Shown: positions 1 through 11,755, counted from the stretch's first letter. The stretch is DNA of 64,000 nt from Choristoneura fumiferana (GCF_025370935.1 NC_133496.1:7600683-7664682); one strand, 5' to 3'. A program made the numbers and translations. Notes: a model not told the origin generated them from the letters alone.

Positions 1-25
1 GACCAGTTCGTATCCGGCTTGCGGA

Positions 26-478
26 GTGAGGATATCCGTCGCGGCTGTTGCCGTGCGGTCGTTGGACTACAAGAAGGCGGTGGAGCTGGCACTCGCGCTG
101 GAGGCGGCGGAGCGGCACGCGGCGGAGGCCGCGGGGCGGCGAGCCGCGCTGTCGGCGGGCGCCGGCGCGGGACTCGGGCAGGGCGAGGCCGCGGAGGGGC
201 TGCACCGTGTGGGCGCCGGCGCCGGAGCTGGCGCGCCGTCGGGCGCCCGCCGCCGTCGCGGTACCGCTTGCTGGAGATGTGGAAAAGGCGCACATACTCC
301 GAACAAGTGTAGATATAAGTCCTACGTATGTGACAAGTGCAGTGAAAAAGGGCATCTCTCAGTAATGTGTCCTAAAGAAAAGGAAGTCGGCAGGTCCAGG
401 TATCAAAACTTTATTACTAACGGTTCCGATTCCCTTAGTGACTCGAGTGACGGCTTATACCAGGTTATTTCTGTTTAA
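26..478 (+). pseudogene. gag: Gag C-terminal fragment with two zinc knuckles (gypsy)
   Basis: The frame is open from the window edge and ends at the TAA at 476-478. The first 80 or so residues are alanine/arginine-rich and encoded by very GC-rich DNA. They are followed by two cysteine-histidine boxes: CWRCGKGAHTPNKC at about 273-314 and CDKCSEKGHLSVMC at about 330-371. These are nucleocapsid-type zinc knuckles that bind the element's RNA. The capsid part of Gag is missing because it lies outside the window. The frame runs out just before the protease, where the coding sense moves to another frame, so this is a broken copy. Confidence 0.8.
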
Positions 479-779
479 AAATAACAAAGATAGTCCATAT
501 TATTGTGAGTTAATGCTAGAAAATAAAATAGTTACATTCGAGATAGACACTGGTAGCAAAATTTCAGCAGTTAACAAACATTTTTATGATACGCATCTTT
601 CTCATTTGCCTATTATTACTGACAAAATTAAGCTGCACTCTTATACGGGCGATGCCATAATTCCGCTCGGACGGGTTAGTGCCAATGTACACTGCGGCGG
701 CGAGACCGCATTGTTGCCACTCTTTGTTATTGATAACGGCGGCCCGCTCTTCTGGGCCGTCGCTGGCTACGTGAATTAA
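438..779 (+). pseudogene. Retroviral-type aspartic protease fragment (gypsy)
   Basis: A short frame contains the catalytic box FEIDTGSKIS (Asp-Thr-Gly, near 540-570), the active site of retropepsins that cleave the Gag-Pol polyprotein. It is followed by hydrophobic stretches and GDAIIPLG typical of the fold. It lies between the zinc knuckles and the RT, as expected. It overlaps the previous frame by about 40 bases and ends at 779, before the RT frame begins, so protease and RT are separated by a frame break. Confidence 0.75.
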
Positions 780-796
780 ATTTAAAGTCAATAAAT

Positions 797-1660
797 TTGT
801 TTCATCTGTCGGATAAGGGTGCGCCTATCATAAATAAATTAAAGGCTGAATTCCCGGATGTATTCAATCCTGCTATAGGCACGTTTAGATCTAGTATAAA
901 ATTATATTTAAAGGACAAAACGCCTGTATTTTGTAAAGCTCGTCCCATACCGCTCGCGTTGCGCGCGCCAGTCGAGCGCGAGCTCGCGCGCTTGCAGCGC
1001 GAACAAGTTATTTACAAAGTTGAAAGGTCCGATTATGGAACTCCAATTGTTCCGATCGTTAAGAGAGATGGTACGATTCGAATATGCGGAGACTACAAAA
1101 TAACTGTTAATAAATGTTAAAGGACTTTCACTACCCATTGCCGCGTATCGAACAGCTGTTCGCAGCGTTGAGCGGGGGCGAGGAATTTACTAAGCTTGAT
1201 TTGAAAAATGCCTACTTGCAATGTAACCTAGATGAAGAGTCGCAACCCCTTACTGCTATAACGACGCATTTGGGCACTTTCGTTTACAAGCGTGCACCTT
1301 TCGGTTAAAGTGTTTGCCTGAGATGTTTCAAAAATTAATAGAAGAAACTTTGTGCGGGTTAAAAGGTGTTGTGGCTTTTCAGGATGACATTTGTGTCACC
1401 GGTCGTGATAAAACTCAACATTTGTCAAATTTAAGGTCGGTATTGAAGCGGCTACAAGACGCTGGTCTGCGACTTAGATTTGAGAAGTGTCAATTCTTCA
1501 AAAGCGAAGTATGTATCTCGGTATAGAATAAATAAAGAAGGTTTGCACACTGACAAAAGCAAAAATAGAGGCAATCACTAGGGCACCGGTACCTCAAAAC
1601 GTATCACAATTAAGAGCCGCTCTCGGTCTAATAAATTATTACGCTCGTTTTATACCTAAC
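797..1660 (+). pseudogene. Reverse transcriptase, broken into frames (gypsy)
   Basis: Pieces in three frames together make a Ty3/gypsy RT. The fingers (FPDVFNPAIGTF, then YGTPIVPIVKRDGTIRICGDY) run to the stop at 1118-1120. The palm with LDLKNAYLQ, carrying the first catalytic Asp, runs to about 1308. The FQDDI box and the connection helix DAGLRLRFEKCQF run to about 1526. YLG and the thumb entry follow with two more frame changes, before the segment LRAALGLINYYARFIPN leading into RNase H. Stops at 1118, 1306 and 1524 interrupt it. The enzyme would copy element RNA into cDNA if intact; here it is dead. Confidence 0.85.
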
Positions 1661-2213
1661 ATGAGTTCCACTTTACAGCCTTTGTACTCCTTGCTCAAAA
1701 AGGGACAAAAATGGAAATGGACAACCGAATGTGACACGGCGTTCACGACATCAAAAAACACACTGACCCGCGCGCCTATACTGGCTCACTACGACCCCTC
1801 GCTGCCGCTGGTGCTGTCCGTCGACAGCAGTTCGTATGGGCTGGGCGCCGTGCTGTCGCACAGGTACCCGGATGGCGGCGAGCGCGTGCTGTGCTGCGCG
1901 TCGCGCACGCTCAGCGCCGCCGAGCGCCGCTACAGCCAGGTAGATAAAGAGGCGCTAGCCATTGTGGTTCGGTGTCACACGCCACCATCAGTACCTTTAT
2001 GGTCGTCACTTTACACTCAAAAGCGATCACAAGGCGCTGAGCTACATATTCGGCGAAGCCAAGGGAATTCCGCAGACTGCCGCCAGCCGCCTGCAAAGGT
2101 ATGCAGTACGCCTTGCTGCGTACAATTTTAATATTCAGTTTGTATCTACGGAGCGTAACGGGAACGCGGATGCCTTATCCCCTCCCGCTAGAGCGAAAGG
2201 AATCGGAAACTGA
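1661..2213 (+). pseudogene. RNase H domain, frameshifted (gypsy)
   Basis: The domain begins after the tether PLYSLLKKGQKWKW. VLSVDSSSYGLGAVL carries the first catalytic Asp and VDKEALAIV the catalytic Glu. A frame change near 1965 is followed by TLKSDHKALSYIFG with the third acidic residue and RNGNADALS with the fourth. All four acidic positions of RNase H, which degrades the RNA strand during reverse transcription, are thus recognisable, but in two frames. The GC content jumps in the stretch from about 1770 to 1940. Confidence 0.8.
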
Positions 2214-3585
2214 ACACGACGACGCGACTTACTTGCACTATGTAGAAGACAGTTTTCCCCTTAGCTACAGGGACATAGCTAGGGAAACTAAAAAGGACGC
2301 AACGCTTTGCAAAATCTATGGTTACATTTTAAGCGGTTGGCCAATCGACTTAGAAGTAGAAGGTGAGAAAAGTTATTTATATAGGAAAGATACTCTATTT
2401 GTTGATCACGGCTGTATCGTGTACGGCTACAGAGTGGTCGTCCCGCCTTCACTACAGGCAGCTGTGTTGCAAGAGATACATTCCGGACACATGGGTGTGG
2501 CGCATGAAACAAATAGCGCGCAACTATGTGTGGTGGCCACAATTGACGCACACATCGAAGCGCTCGCGAGCGCCTGCGCGCCCTGTGCCGCCGTCCGCAG
2601 TGCGCCGCCGCGTGTGCCGCCAGTTCCTTTCGTGTGGCCATCGGAACCGTGGACCAGACTCCACGTAGACTTCTTCAACATGGAGGTAAATATTACCTGG
2701 TCATTATTGACTCCCACTCTAAATGGATCGAAGTGTTCCTCATGAACAGCGTACATCGGCAGGTGTGGTAATGCTCGACTGAGGGAATGTTTTGCGAGGT
2801 TCGGTCTTCCGAAACAGCTCGTGTCTGATGGTGGGCCACCATTTACCTCGGAAGAATTTGAAAATTTTTTGCGCCACAACGGTGTCAAACATATTTTGAT
2901 AACTCCTTACCACCCTTCTAGCAATGGCGCCGCAGAAAATGCCGTAAAAACAATTAAGAGAACCATTAAAAAGGCCGCATCCGAGAACGAAGACATCGAT
3001 AAGGCTTTGTCAAAATTTTTATTACAGTATCGGAACAGCACACACAGTACCACAGAAAAAGAACCGCGGTAGCGCTGTTGGACGCAGGCTGCGCACGCGT
3101 CTGGACATGCTGCGTTGCAGCACCGCTGACCGCGTGGGCGCCGCGCAGAGCGCGCAGGCGCGCCACACCGGTGGCACGCCGCGCACTCTACAGCCGGGGA
3201 CCAGGTACTCGCGAGAGACTTCTCTAAAAATGCACAGAGTAAGTGGAAGCATGGGGTGGTCACCGAGCGCACCGGAGCAGTCACGTATAAGGTACTGACC
3301 GCAGATGGATTGTCACATCGGCACACTGACCAAATAATATCATCTCGGAAAAGTCATCGCTTTTCCGGTGCACAGGTAACAAACGACGCAGATACGTCAC
3401 AAAGCAAGGTAAATAGTCATTTGAGCGAGGAGAAGGAGTCCAGTTGTGAGCCTAGTGCCTCACAGCAGTCTGTTCGGAATGACGCTGCAGACCCTCACTC
3501 CGACGACCATCCCACACCACCAACTAATGAAACGTTTTCGTACAAGGACAGACTACGCCCCCGTAAACGTGATCATAATGAATGA
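2214..3585 (+). pseudogene. Integrase and C-terminal tail, frameshifted (gypsy)
   Basis: An HSGHMGV segment and the later Cys pair mark the zinc-binding N-terminal domain of integrase, with a frame change near 2510. The catalytic core gives the first Asp in RLHVDFF (about 2665), the second in LVSDGGPPFTS (about 2830) and the Glu in NGAAENAVKTIKRT (about 2935). A stop near 3070 and a further frame change precede a small C-terminal fold (GVVTERTGAVTYKVLTADG) and a charged, proline-rich tail ending at 3585. This would insert cDNA into chromosomes if intact. A non-coding 3' region of about 210 bp separates it from the LTR. Confidence 0.8.
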
Positions 3586-3799
3586 GTAGGTAAATAATTA
3601 TCTATGCTGCAGTGTGCAAATCATCACAATTTCTTTAACATAAATCTGATAGTAAATTAAATGCTATCGTTATTGTATGCATAATATCCATCAGCAACCT
3701 ATTTCAAAAACAACATTGTTTAGAAATGATGTATTTATCTTTAACCAAAAACATTACGAATCTATGTGTGATAGTAATAGTATTCATGCGCAGGGGGAA

Positions 3800-3937
3800 T
3801 GTGATGAATGTTGTTTATAGTAATATTGTAAAGTGAGGGTATGCCCTCACTTGAAGGTAGACGTACAAATTGATTGTGACAGCTGTCAATAAATCAGTCT
3901 TGAAAACCCCGTCTTTCTATTAACACTATACCTTACA
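3800..3937 (+). repeat. 3' LTR of the gypsy element, about 138 bp
   Basis: It starts TGTGATGAATG directly after the polypurine tract CAGGGGGAA (3791-3799) and ends near CCTTACA. It contains an AATAAA polyadenylation signal near 3889. The start is well supported by the polypurine tract; the exact end is a guess because the partner LTR is outside the window. Confidence 0.6.
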
Positions 3938-3986
3938 ATAATCTATGACGTGTTGAGCTTAATTGAATCGTTGTGGAGATTCAATT
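3938..3986. repeat. Fragment of a dispersed repeat cut by the assembly gap
   Basis: The stretch with GACGTGTTGAGCTTAATTG and ATCGTTGTG is nearly the same as bases 52080-52125. It is therefore the start of another copy of that repeat, with the rest lost in the run of N. Confidence 0.55.
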
Positions 3987-4086
3987 NNNNNNNNNNNNNN
4001 NNNNNNNNNNNNNNNNNNNNNNNNNNNNNNNNNNNNNNNNNNNNNNNNNNNNNNNNNNNNNNNNNNNNNNNNNNNNNNNNNNNNNN
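3987..4086. other. Assembly gap of 100 N
   Basis: Exactly one hundred unknown bases, the usual placeholder length for a gap of unknown size. The gypsy LTR and the sequence to its right may not be contiguous in the genome at the stated distance. Confidence 0.98.
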
Positions 4087-5233
4087 AAACTAGCACTAAA
4101 ACTAGCTAAATAGACGTGAACCCCTCAACACATCGTCTTGTTCAGCCCACCGTTTACGATGATTTTTTAACCCTAAACCGTGCAACCAGCCCTAAAACAA
4201 TCCGTTCAATGAAGAAAGTTCAAAAGAACTTCATGAACAAAACTTTCAGTTCACATAATTACTTTGTCCAAGGACGTATTCTATAGCTGAAGCTGTTAAT
4301 ATTACAGTAACCATGACCGGATGTCCGTGGTCAATTAATAGGTGAATAATCAAAAGGCATTGTTAACGTTTCAATGTTCATTCATGATGATTAAGAAAAT
4401 TGTTTTTCAAAACTTTAAAAATTCCAAATCAAACTTCAGAGCATGTTTGATATTACGATGGTTTTCTTTTGCAACGTACCTATGTAATGACATTCATTTA
4501 AATTTAAATAAAAGCTTGTAGTTCCACACCAGGTGAAGAGGTACTAGCTTTTCCTCGGCCAATGCCATCATTTTTCGATAACAGTTCGATTTGCAGTTGG
4601 CATAATTGCACTTTGACTGAATTGAAATGTATGGGCAGTCGGCAGCTGGCAGTTACGTTCAGCTGGAATGCAGTCCATCTGGCCCATGGCATTGATAGAC
4701 GAGGAAACAGCCAGTCATGGGCACCCTGCCTGATAGTAACGATTTGGGTGATATTTTGAAAATATACTTATTCAAAGTTTCAAAAATAATTATCACAGAC
4801 TCTTATTCCGATGCAATACAGAACAGAATTATAGATACTTATTTTTGCACTTGACAGTACATAGAGACATAAACATTGATATTTAGAAGTAAAGCTAATA
4901 ATAAAACTAAAAATAGTCTGTGTGAATCTTACAGGGTGTAAATTCAGTAACTCTTTATTTACTTGTCAAATAAATCTGTGTTCTACGTGACAACGGATCG
5001 GCCCCCACAAGCAACGCTCTCCGGCACTCGCTCAGATACCTTAGATATATTATTCAATTTTCATCCACTAACAAATTCTTTATCTTGGGTACATCTTGTT
5101 CCTTACACTATCGGAAAGAGAATGGAAGGAATGACGGAATAAAGAAGCAACTCAATAAAATTTCTGTGTGAAGTTCACGATCCGAACTGAGCCCGGCAAT
5201 GAATTACTGCTTAAGCTACTTGTACTATTATTT
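4087..5233. other. No recognisable gene or element
   Basis: AT-rich sequence with only short open frames (longest about 65 codons) showing no known motif. Nothing further is seen. Confidence 0.5.
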
Positions 5234-5318
5234 ATACTGTGCCCAAGTCTTCTCATTCTGAGAGAAGTCCTGTGCCCAGCATTGACATGTACATATAGGG
5301 CGAGATGGTATCATCACA
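5234..5318 (+). repeat. SINE-A fragment (3' end)
   Basis: Contains TTCTCATTCTGAGAGAAG followed by CCTGTGCCCAGCATTGACA, a diverged copy of the 3' end of the GATG-tailed SINE seen complete at 13577 and 16914. Confidence 0.6.
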
Positions 5319-6464
5319 ACACATCACAAGGAACAGAAAGTGTTTAATTCTTCAGGTCTCGCATCGTGGAATTTGTGAGGTATAAGTTCATTTATAATAT
5401 TTGGGATTCCTACTTTTTCTTCCGGGAAAAATGATCTACTTAACTGATGGTAAAAACCGCATTAAAAAAAATCAGTAGGCACTTTAAAAGATAGATACAT
5501 GAGGAACAGAAGGTGTGAAATTACTTTACTTTATACTATGTACAGAAAAAAATAAAGGAAATAAGATTCAAATTCGTTGTAGTTAGGAACGCCGCCATTA
5601 AAATCGACGAGGAACTAGATTCACCTGTTTAACGATTATCAATTTATTAGTTCCCTTAAAGTTGGAGATCTTTATTGAGTCGTAACCCTAAAAACTTTTG
5701 GTTTATACAACTAATAAGGTGAAACCGATCCGATAGTATTTCATTAACTCGGCCCAACATTCAGGATCGAAGTTAATTAAAATTAGTTTCAGGGTTTAAG
5801 CTGTTAAACCCATTTATTAATATTTAATCAAGACCGGACACAGGGCGGTGGGATGAACAATTGAACAGTGACTGAATAGACTTCTATTTAAATTAGGGTT
5901 TTCACAGAGGCGAAATATCGCTAGATGGCGTTAGTATCGTATCACATGATTTTAATTATTATTGTTTACTACAATAATTATATAATTTCGAGATTTCATT
6001 TAAATCCCATGTGAATTCCTAAAAACGTCGTGATCTTCGAAAAAAATCGCACGTAGAATATACCTATGAAAATGTTCGTTTCTACACTAAGTAGATACAC
6101 TTATTAGTATAGTCTTAAGATTTTAGGATTTCGTCCAGCGTGAATACCGATATAATTATACTATATACTAGTAACTATTTAAGATTTATTCAGCCGCGAA
6201 TATTCAAGATATTCGCGCACATTCAAGACACCAGATTTCATGTAAGTAAGTATTTATGTTCAGTAGTTTTAGCGTTATAGACACTTACCTACACACGCCC
6301 GCATACACTCGTCACAAACTTTCAATTTGTTAAATTAGCAGAAATCAGTAGTAACTCATCTTAATATCGCAATTCGCAATCGCAAAATCGCAAGTTGTAA
6401 GTTTAAGCAACAACAAAATTTGGTCCACGCTACATATAAAATTACATAATCCCACTTATACTCG
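5319..6464. other. No recognisable gene or element
   Basis: AT-rich DNA without long frames. A short stretch near 5445 (TGGTAAAAACCGCATTAAAA) resembles one near 37043 (TGGTGAAAACCGCATTAAAA), so a worn repeat fragment is likely there. Confidence 0.4.
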
Positions 6465-6545
6465 TATAATAAATGCGAAAGTTTGTAAGTCTGTTTGTTT
6501 GTTACTCCATCACGTCTAATCAGATAGTTTGAATCCCGGAGAAGG
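6465..6545 (+). repeat. Dispersed repeat R2, 5' end
   Basis: AATGCGAAAGTTTGTAAG and the following TTTGTTTGTTACTCC are the start of a repeat whose other copies lie at 36700, 38800 and 43970 (same strand) and 21258, 31245 and 60895 (opposite strand). Its far end has the form CGCGGGCAACAGCTAG. Confidence 0.6.
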
Positions 6546-6836
6546 ACATAGGATAGTTTTATTAGTGAGAGGCCTGCCAACGTTTCGTCTTCCGATTCAT
6601 AATCGCCACTCGAGGACCTTTCTGTTATCCTGTTCTTCGAGCGAAGTGGCCCGCCTATTGCCACTTGGACTTGCATATTGTGAGCTATGTCGGCGACTCG
6701 GCAAATTTCCGTACCTATTCTGGATTTTATCGCGCAAAGAAACTCCAAGCATGGATCTCTTCATAGCTCTTTGCGTTACTCTGAGCCTCATCACGAGGCC
6801 AAAGGTCGTGGACCATGTTTTAGAGCCATAGATCAT
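6530..6836 (-). pseudogene. RTE-type LINE, C-terminal RT fragment
   Basis: Read on the minus strand, the translation has YGSKTWSTTFGLVMRLRVTQ, then RAMKRSMLGVSLRDKI, and ends with KVLEWRL. These are the conserved C-terminal segments that follow the RT domain of RTE-clade non-LTR retrotransposons (usual forms MLGVSLRDRIRN and RVLEWRP). The palm and endonuclease are absent, so it is a 5'-truncated relic, as is normal for LINEs. A frame change lies between the SLRD box and the VLEW box. Confidence 0.75.
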
Positions 6837-6987
6837 TAGTTATCACAGGTATTCCATAGTATTTGCACATACTAAAAATATTTGTTTCTCAACAAAAATT
6901 AAGCACGTATTTATTAAAACATTAAGTAGTTAAATGGTAAAAATGAGCATCATACTTATAGTAAATTATTTACTTATGGAATAAACT

Positions 6988-7066
6988 AACTAAAAGAATT
7001 TCTTTGCAGTTCCATAAATAAACTTAGCAATCAAGGTCGCGGGTGAGCAAAGAAATTCTTTTAGTT
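6988..7066. repeat. Hairpin with perfect 20-bp arms
   Basis: AACTAAAAGAATTTCTTTGC at 6988-7007 is the exact reverse complement of 7047-7066, with a 39-bp loop. A small MITE or a chance-preserved foldback; TTATGGAATAAA motifs lie on both sides. Confidence 0.7.
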
Positions 7067-9540
7067 CATTTTGGACCTCCGCAAAGTAACGTCTGATTCA
7101 ATCAATTATTTATGGAATAAAAACATAATTTTTAATTAGGCTGATGAAAAACAAAATAATAGGTGAACGAACCATGACCAATCATTGATAAAGTGTATGT
7201 GCGTAGCAAATATTTCAGTATTATGTCTCACACTGCACCATATTTTTTATTTCTTGTTAGTCATCAAAACAAACATCGTTGCTTCCGTTAACTCTTTATC
7301 GTGACATATCTAAAACTAAGTATCACGTTCTAAATGACAAAACAGAAAGGGCATTTTCGTGAATAGGAATTCAATCTATATTTTCAGCCTGTCTTTGTTT
7401 TACCAAGCGCCACCTGACCGAAAACAATTTGGAAAATAACTACAGGATTTTTAGGCACATGTAGTGCATTAGCTCTTATAAACTTTAATCAATTTATTAG
7501 TTCATTTTCTTCTATTCTACATGACAATTTCGGTAGATTAAAGTACAGATGTAGTTAAAAAGTTTTTACACATGCCAAGTAAAAATCAATCTTGTGTCAA
7601 TGACACTTAAAGACTTTGACATGGAAAAACTTTTCTCACTTTAACTATACCCGTATTATTTATTTTGACATTGTCAATGTAATCCTTTTTAACGTTTCCA
7701 TCCAGCAAAGACAAAGGTGTTAATTAAGAACTAGCTGCAGGATGTGTTTATGACAGTTCAACGTAAGAAGTAGGATAATTTATCTAATGAATAATTTGTT
7801 AATTTTAACAAAAATGTATGGATTTTTGTATTAATATACTTTGATTAAAATTTTGCATTCCGATTTCGTGAAACAGGGGCAAATTTATAATTATCTCATT
7901 TATTCGCAACGTGTCATTGCAAACATTAATTAATTCACATCAAATTGTTAACCTGAAAATCTTTAGCAACTCTACCGCATCCGTCTACTGCAACCTACGC
8001 AGTGATGTCACATAATACTCTCGTTAATTCAAATGGCCCCTGTTTAAAACGTTAAGATAGGCACTTGTATTTATTTACCCGTCGTTTTGCTGTAGCTACT
8101 TAGTATCGTACTTTACCGTGTTAATTACCTACTAAAAATATAATATATTGATAATTATTTATTTACTACTAAGTATTATAGTAGAAGATACGAACCTAAG
8201 TCGAACTTCACTGGTCTGATAATAGAATGAAACGTATTTTATAATAAATTTAGTAAAAACGTTCGGGTTCAATTCCCGAGTTGAGTACAAGAATTTCTTT
8301 AAACGTATGAATGCAGTTTTTCTTGTTATTAAAATCGATGACATGGTTCCTAAGAACAGATCTTCGTATGTCTTATAGTTTCAGACTTTCCCATACTGAC
8401 CTATCTAAAGGAGCCATACTATACATGTATATAGAGCTAGAGATGATAATGATACAAATGAACGTAGTTCAACATAAATTGCAACCGTTCACACAACAAA
8501 TTGATGGAAACGCTGTCGTTTATGTCGTTATAGTCCATTACGTTTTCCTACGTCTTAAGCAGATCAATTGACTCTTCCGGTCGCTGGCCATGACCGTACG
8601 GTGGAATAATTGACTAAGTTACTTATCTGTTTTATATTTTAGGGGGTTGTAAAAGATAGAAAAGTGCTAAAAAACGAATTTAAAAAGTGTCGCAAAAGTG
8701 TATGCGACGACTCTTTGAGAAAACAATCAAAAGGGGTTATAAAAACTTTTAAGTTTTTATTAGAAAAACGTTTGTTCAAGGATATAAAATTTTACAAAAA
8801 CAAAAAAAAAACTGTACAGTGCGTATAGGATACTCGGCGCATATTACCACATATTAATATCTGATAATATGCCAACGAGCGTAATTTTTTGAGGTGCTGG
8901 TCGCGTCATTTTGTACGCGACCGAAAATAAACGACTCATAATTCAAAAAATTGCGCTCATCTGGCATCACACTCAAAGATCTGCTGGTTCGAACACAAAC
9001 GCTTGTATTCTTATTTTAATAAAGTTATTTGGTTATCGCTTTCAAAACACACTCGCTCCCATCGCACGATATATGTCTAGTGCGGTTACGATTCCCAAGA
9101 GCGTTTACTGTTACGAATAATGAAATCGTAATTCGTCCTGCAGATTCATCACTATTTAATGTCATCGAGGTAAGCCGAATGTGATTGGAGCTAAATTCAA
9201 CAGGTACTAACATAACCGCTGAGCTCTTATGAAAAGAAAAGGTACGGTTTTGTCAAAAAATATAGATAGGTAATAGAGTGTTTTATCAAGTAAAACAGCT
9301 CCATCATCCATCCTCTTGCGCTATTACACGAGTATAATAGTTACGTCTGTGCGGCATATAAATGTTCAACGTAGGTACGTCATTCGTTTTGTTTGGACAC
9401 AGTTCTGCACTCATTTTGCTTTTTGTTCAAATCACGAACTTATAGAGAGTTTGAAACTTCGATTGGATAAGTAATTAGCAGGCCGCATTTTTAATAAGTT
9501 AAGAACCCGTAATTTTTATATATTTCATAATTTTTTTATC
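7067..9540. other. No recognisable gene or element
   Basis: AT-rich sequence. Open frames at 8159-8571 and 8911-9213 are short, and I see no domain or family motif in them. Confidence 0.45.
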
Positions 9541-9665
9541 AAACAGCTGGCAAACGAGCAGGGGAGTCGCCAGGATGGTAAGTGATCACCGCCGCCCATG
9601 GACAGCTATAGCATTGTTAGGATCGCGGGTGCGTTGCCGCCCTAAACTGTGTCGGCAAACTGAGA
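9541..9665 (+). repeat. Dispersed repeat R3 fragment
   Basis: GCAAACGAGCAGGGGAGTC, then GATGGTAAGTGATCACCG and GCCGCCCATGGACA, then GGGTGCGTTGCCG, is a common lepidopteran repeat signature. Family name not known to me. Confidence 0.5.
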
Positions 9666-10499
9666 TTAATACGTCTGATCCATTTTTGGCATTGTCCCTT
9701 TTTATTCTTTTTTGTATTAAAACAGGAATTTTCTAGAAAAAAAATTTAGCACGATCAAACAGCGCCAGTACACTTGAATGAAATTGGCTTAAGCAAAAAA
9801 TCGGGATAACGATTTCTATTTAGTAATAAAATAAAAAAAGGACGACGTATTATTTTTCCTAACTCGATCACGGATCGAACCCGCGTATTGGGCTTAGGTA
9901 ATCAAATTCTTATTCACTAATATTGTAAAAGGAAAGTTGTTTGTCTGATATTTCGGCCTTTTGATTGACTAAAACTAGTACATGGACACTTTTTTGGTAT
10001 ACATATTTTTGTAATTAAAATGGAAACGTATTTTAACATGTAAGACATTCTATGTTAAATCGGCTGCCAAAACTCGTGAAATCGTAACGCTTTTTCTCTC
10101 AAAAAAGTCAAATCTCATGAAAAAAAACAAATCCATAACTGTACAAGCAAAAAAAAAATCTTAAAAAAAGCATTCTTCAAGCTTAAACTGAGACCTTGAT
10201 CAATATTATTATTATTATCCATATTTGTGTAAATCGTTATAATAGTGAAAAAGTAATTGCATTATATTGAAATACCATATCTCCAAGTAGGTACTTGAGG
10301 CAATTAAGGCCTAGCTATGGAAAAAATTAAATAAAATTAAAACTACCCTTTCTAATCAACATGTTTTTATTTTACTGATTTATCAGTTTCATAAACTACA
10401 AAATAAACACAAAATGTGGTAGCTGCATCCACAAACAACGTCACTAGACACGTTTTTTAGAAAACCTTGCTAGTAGGCTTTATCTATGTCGGTGACCCT
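9666..10499. other. No recognisable gene or element
   Basis: AT-rich, many homopolymer runs, no open frame of note. Confidence 0.4.
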
Positions 10500-10788
10500 T
10501 GTTCTTCTACGTACCTCCTCATTTCTGATTCGATCTCGTAGAGAAACCCCAAGCATAGCTCTCTCTATATCTCGCTGAGCAATCCTGAGCCTATTTATAA
10601 TATCTATAGTGAAGCACTACCTCTCTGATCCATGTCATCACTGGCAATTGGTTAAAGAGTTTCGTCTTAAGGCACTGAGGGCCGAAAGAACGAAAAAACA
10701 TTGCGGAGTTGGATTCAGCGATTGACCTCCTTCTCGAAGTTGGACCTACCTAGTTGGATGGTTTGTCCTAGGTATACATATGCGTCAA
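10500..10788 (-). pseudogene. RTE-type LINE RT fragment
   Basis: On the minus strand, pieces matching YLGQTI, NFEKEVNRRIQL and then RLRIAQRDIERAMLGVSLRD appear in order, with frame changes and a short internal loss. This is the segment after the RT palm of the same LINE family as at 6530. It is a dead 5'-truncated copy. Confidence 0.75.
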
Positions 10789-11029
10789 CAACTATTATTT
10801 ATTAACTATTATTATTATTTTTGTCTTATCTAGTCGTATTTCCATTTGTTTTTAGATAGGTTCGTCGATATTTAAAAATAGTACGTCTAAAATAACTAGC
10901 AACGCAATAAATTGATAATGATAATTCTTTATCAAGACAAATGACATTTTAATCGGTGCACTCTTGTATTACAATAATTGCTCCGCACGTGCACTGTAAT
11001 GTCAGGTTGTTATATGAAGCATAAGTTTA

Positions 11030-11349
11030 AAAACCGGCCAAGTGCGAATCGGACTCGCGCACGAAGGTTCCGTACCATCTTTACACAACATTAATTAGAC
11101 ATAGCAAAAACAGCAAAAAAAAAAAACGTTTTTTATATGGGAGCCCCCTTAAATATTTATTTTATTCTGTTTTTTTTCTTTAGTATTTCTTGTTATAGCA
11201 GCCACAGTTATACTTAATCTGTGAAAATTTTTACAGTCTAACTATCACGGTTCATGAGATACAGCCTGGTGACAAACGGTCGGACGGACAGCGAAGTCTT
11301 AGTAATTGGTTTTCCGTTTTTACCCTTTGGGTACGGAACCCTAAAAATC
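11030..11349 (+). repeat. Dispersed repeat R1, complete copy
   Basis: Starts AAACCGGCCAAGTGCGAATC, continues GACTCGCGCACGAAGG and TTCCGTACCATC, and ends GGGTACGGAACCCTAAAAA. A second same-strand copy lies at 29735-30068 and an inverted one at 12221-12607. Ends are not inverted repeats; it is likely SINE-like or a LINE 3' derivative, and I do not know its driver. Confidence 0.7.
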
Positions 11350-11459
11350 ATCCACTTATTTAGACTTCCCATTATACTGTTATTATACATGGGATGAATG
11401 AAAGAAAGAAATAAACACAAGCTATGACAACAATATTATTTTATCTACAATATTATTAT

Positions 11460-11755
11460 TTTGGCAGGTGGTAGGACTTTGTGCAAGGTTCGCCCGGATT
11501 GCTACCACCATCTTGCTCGCTAATCCTGCCGTGAAGCAGCAGTGCCTTGCACTGTTGTGTTTCGGCGTGGAGAGTAAGACAGCCGGTGTAATTACCTACT
11601 GGCACTTGCGGTATCCCATCTTAGGCCTCTAGGTTGGCAACGCATCTGCAATATCCCTGGTGTTGCAGATGTTTATGGGCGGTGGTGATCTCTTACCATC
11701 AGGAGACCCACTTGATCGTGTGCTATCCAGTCGATTAAAAAAAAATCTACACCCA
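11460..11755 (+). repeat. Dispersed repeat R3b
   Basis: Contains GCAGCAGTGCCTTGCACTG, GAGAGTAAGACAGCCGG and CTTACCATCAGG, followed by an A-rich end after CCAGTCGATT. A related copy is at 62318-62575, with GCAGCACTGCAGTGCTTAAG and TTTACCATCAAGCGACC. The A-rich 3' end suggests spread by retrotransposition. Confidence 0.6.

Larger units (their letters stand above)
1..3937 (+). mobile_element. Decayed Ty3/gypsy retrotransposon, left end outside window
   Basis: Remnants occur in the order Gag zinc knuckle, aspartic protease, reverse transcriptase, RNase H, integrase and a 3' LTR, which is the Ty3/gypsy order. The reading frame changes at least eight times (for example near 478, 780, 1115, 1306, 1516, 1560, 1965 and 2690), so this copy cannot encode a working polyprotein. 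The RT box FQDDI, the integrase motifs and the short LTR suggest the mag lineage known from silkworm; that assignment is from memory of the family, not from a tree. The 5' LTR and most of Gag lie left of base 1, so no target duplication can be scored. Confidence 0.9.

Noticed and set aside
2427..3326. Long antisense frames (153 and 139 codons) across the gypsy integrase
   Set aside because: Shadows of the GC-rich coding strand; no family motif in the antisense reading.
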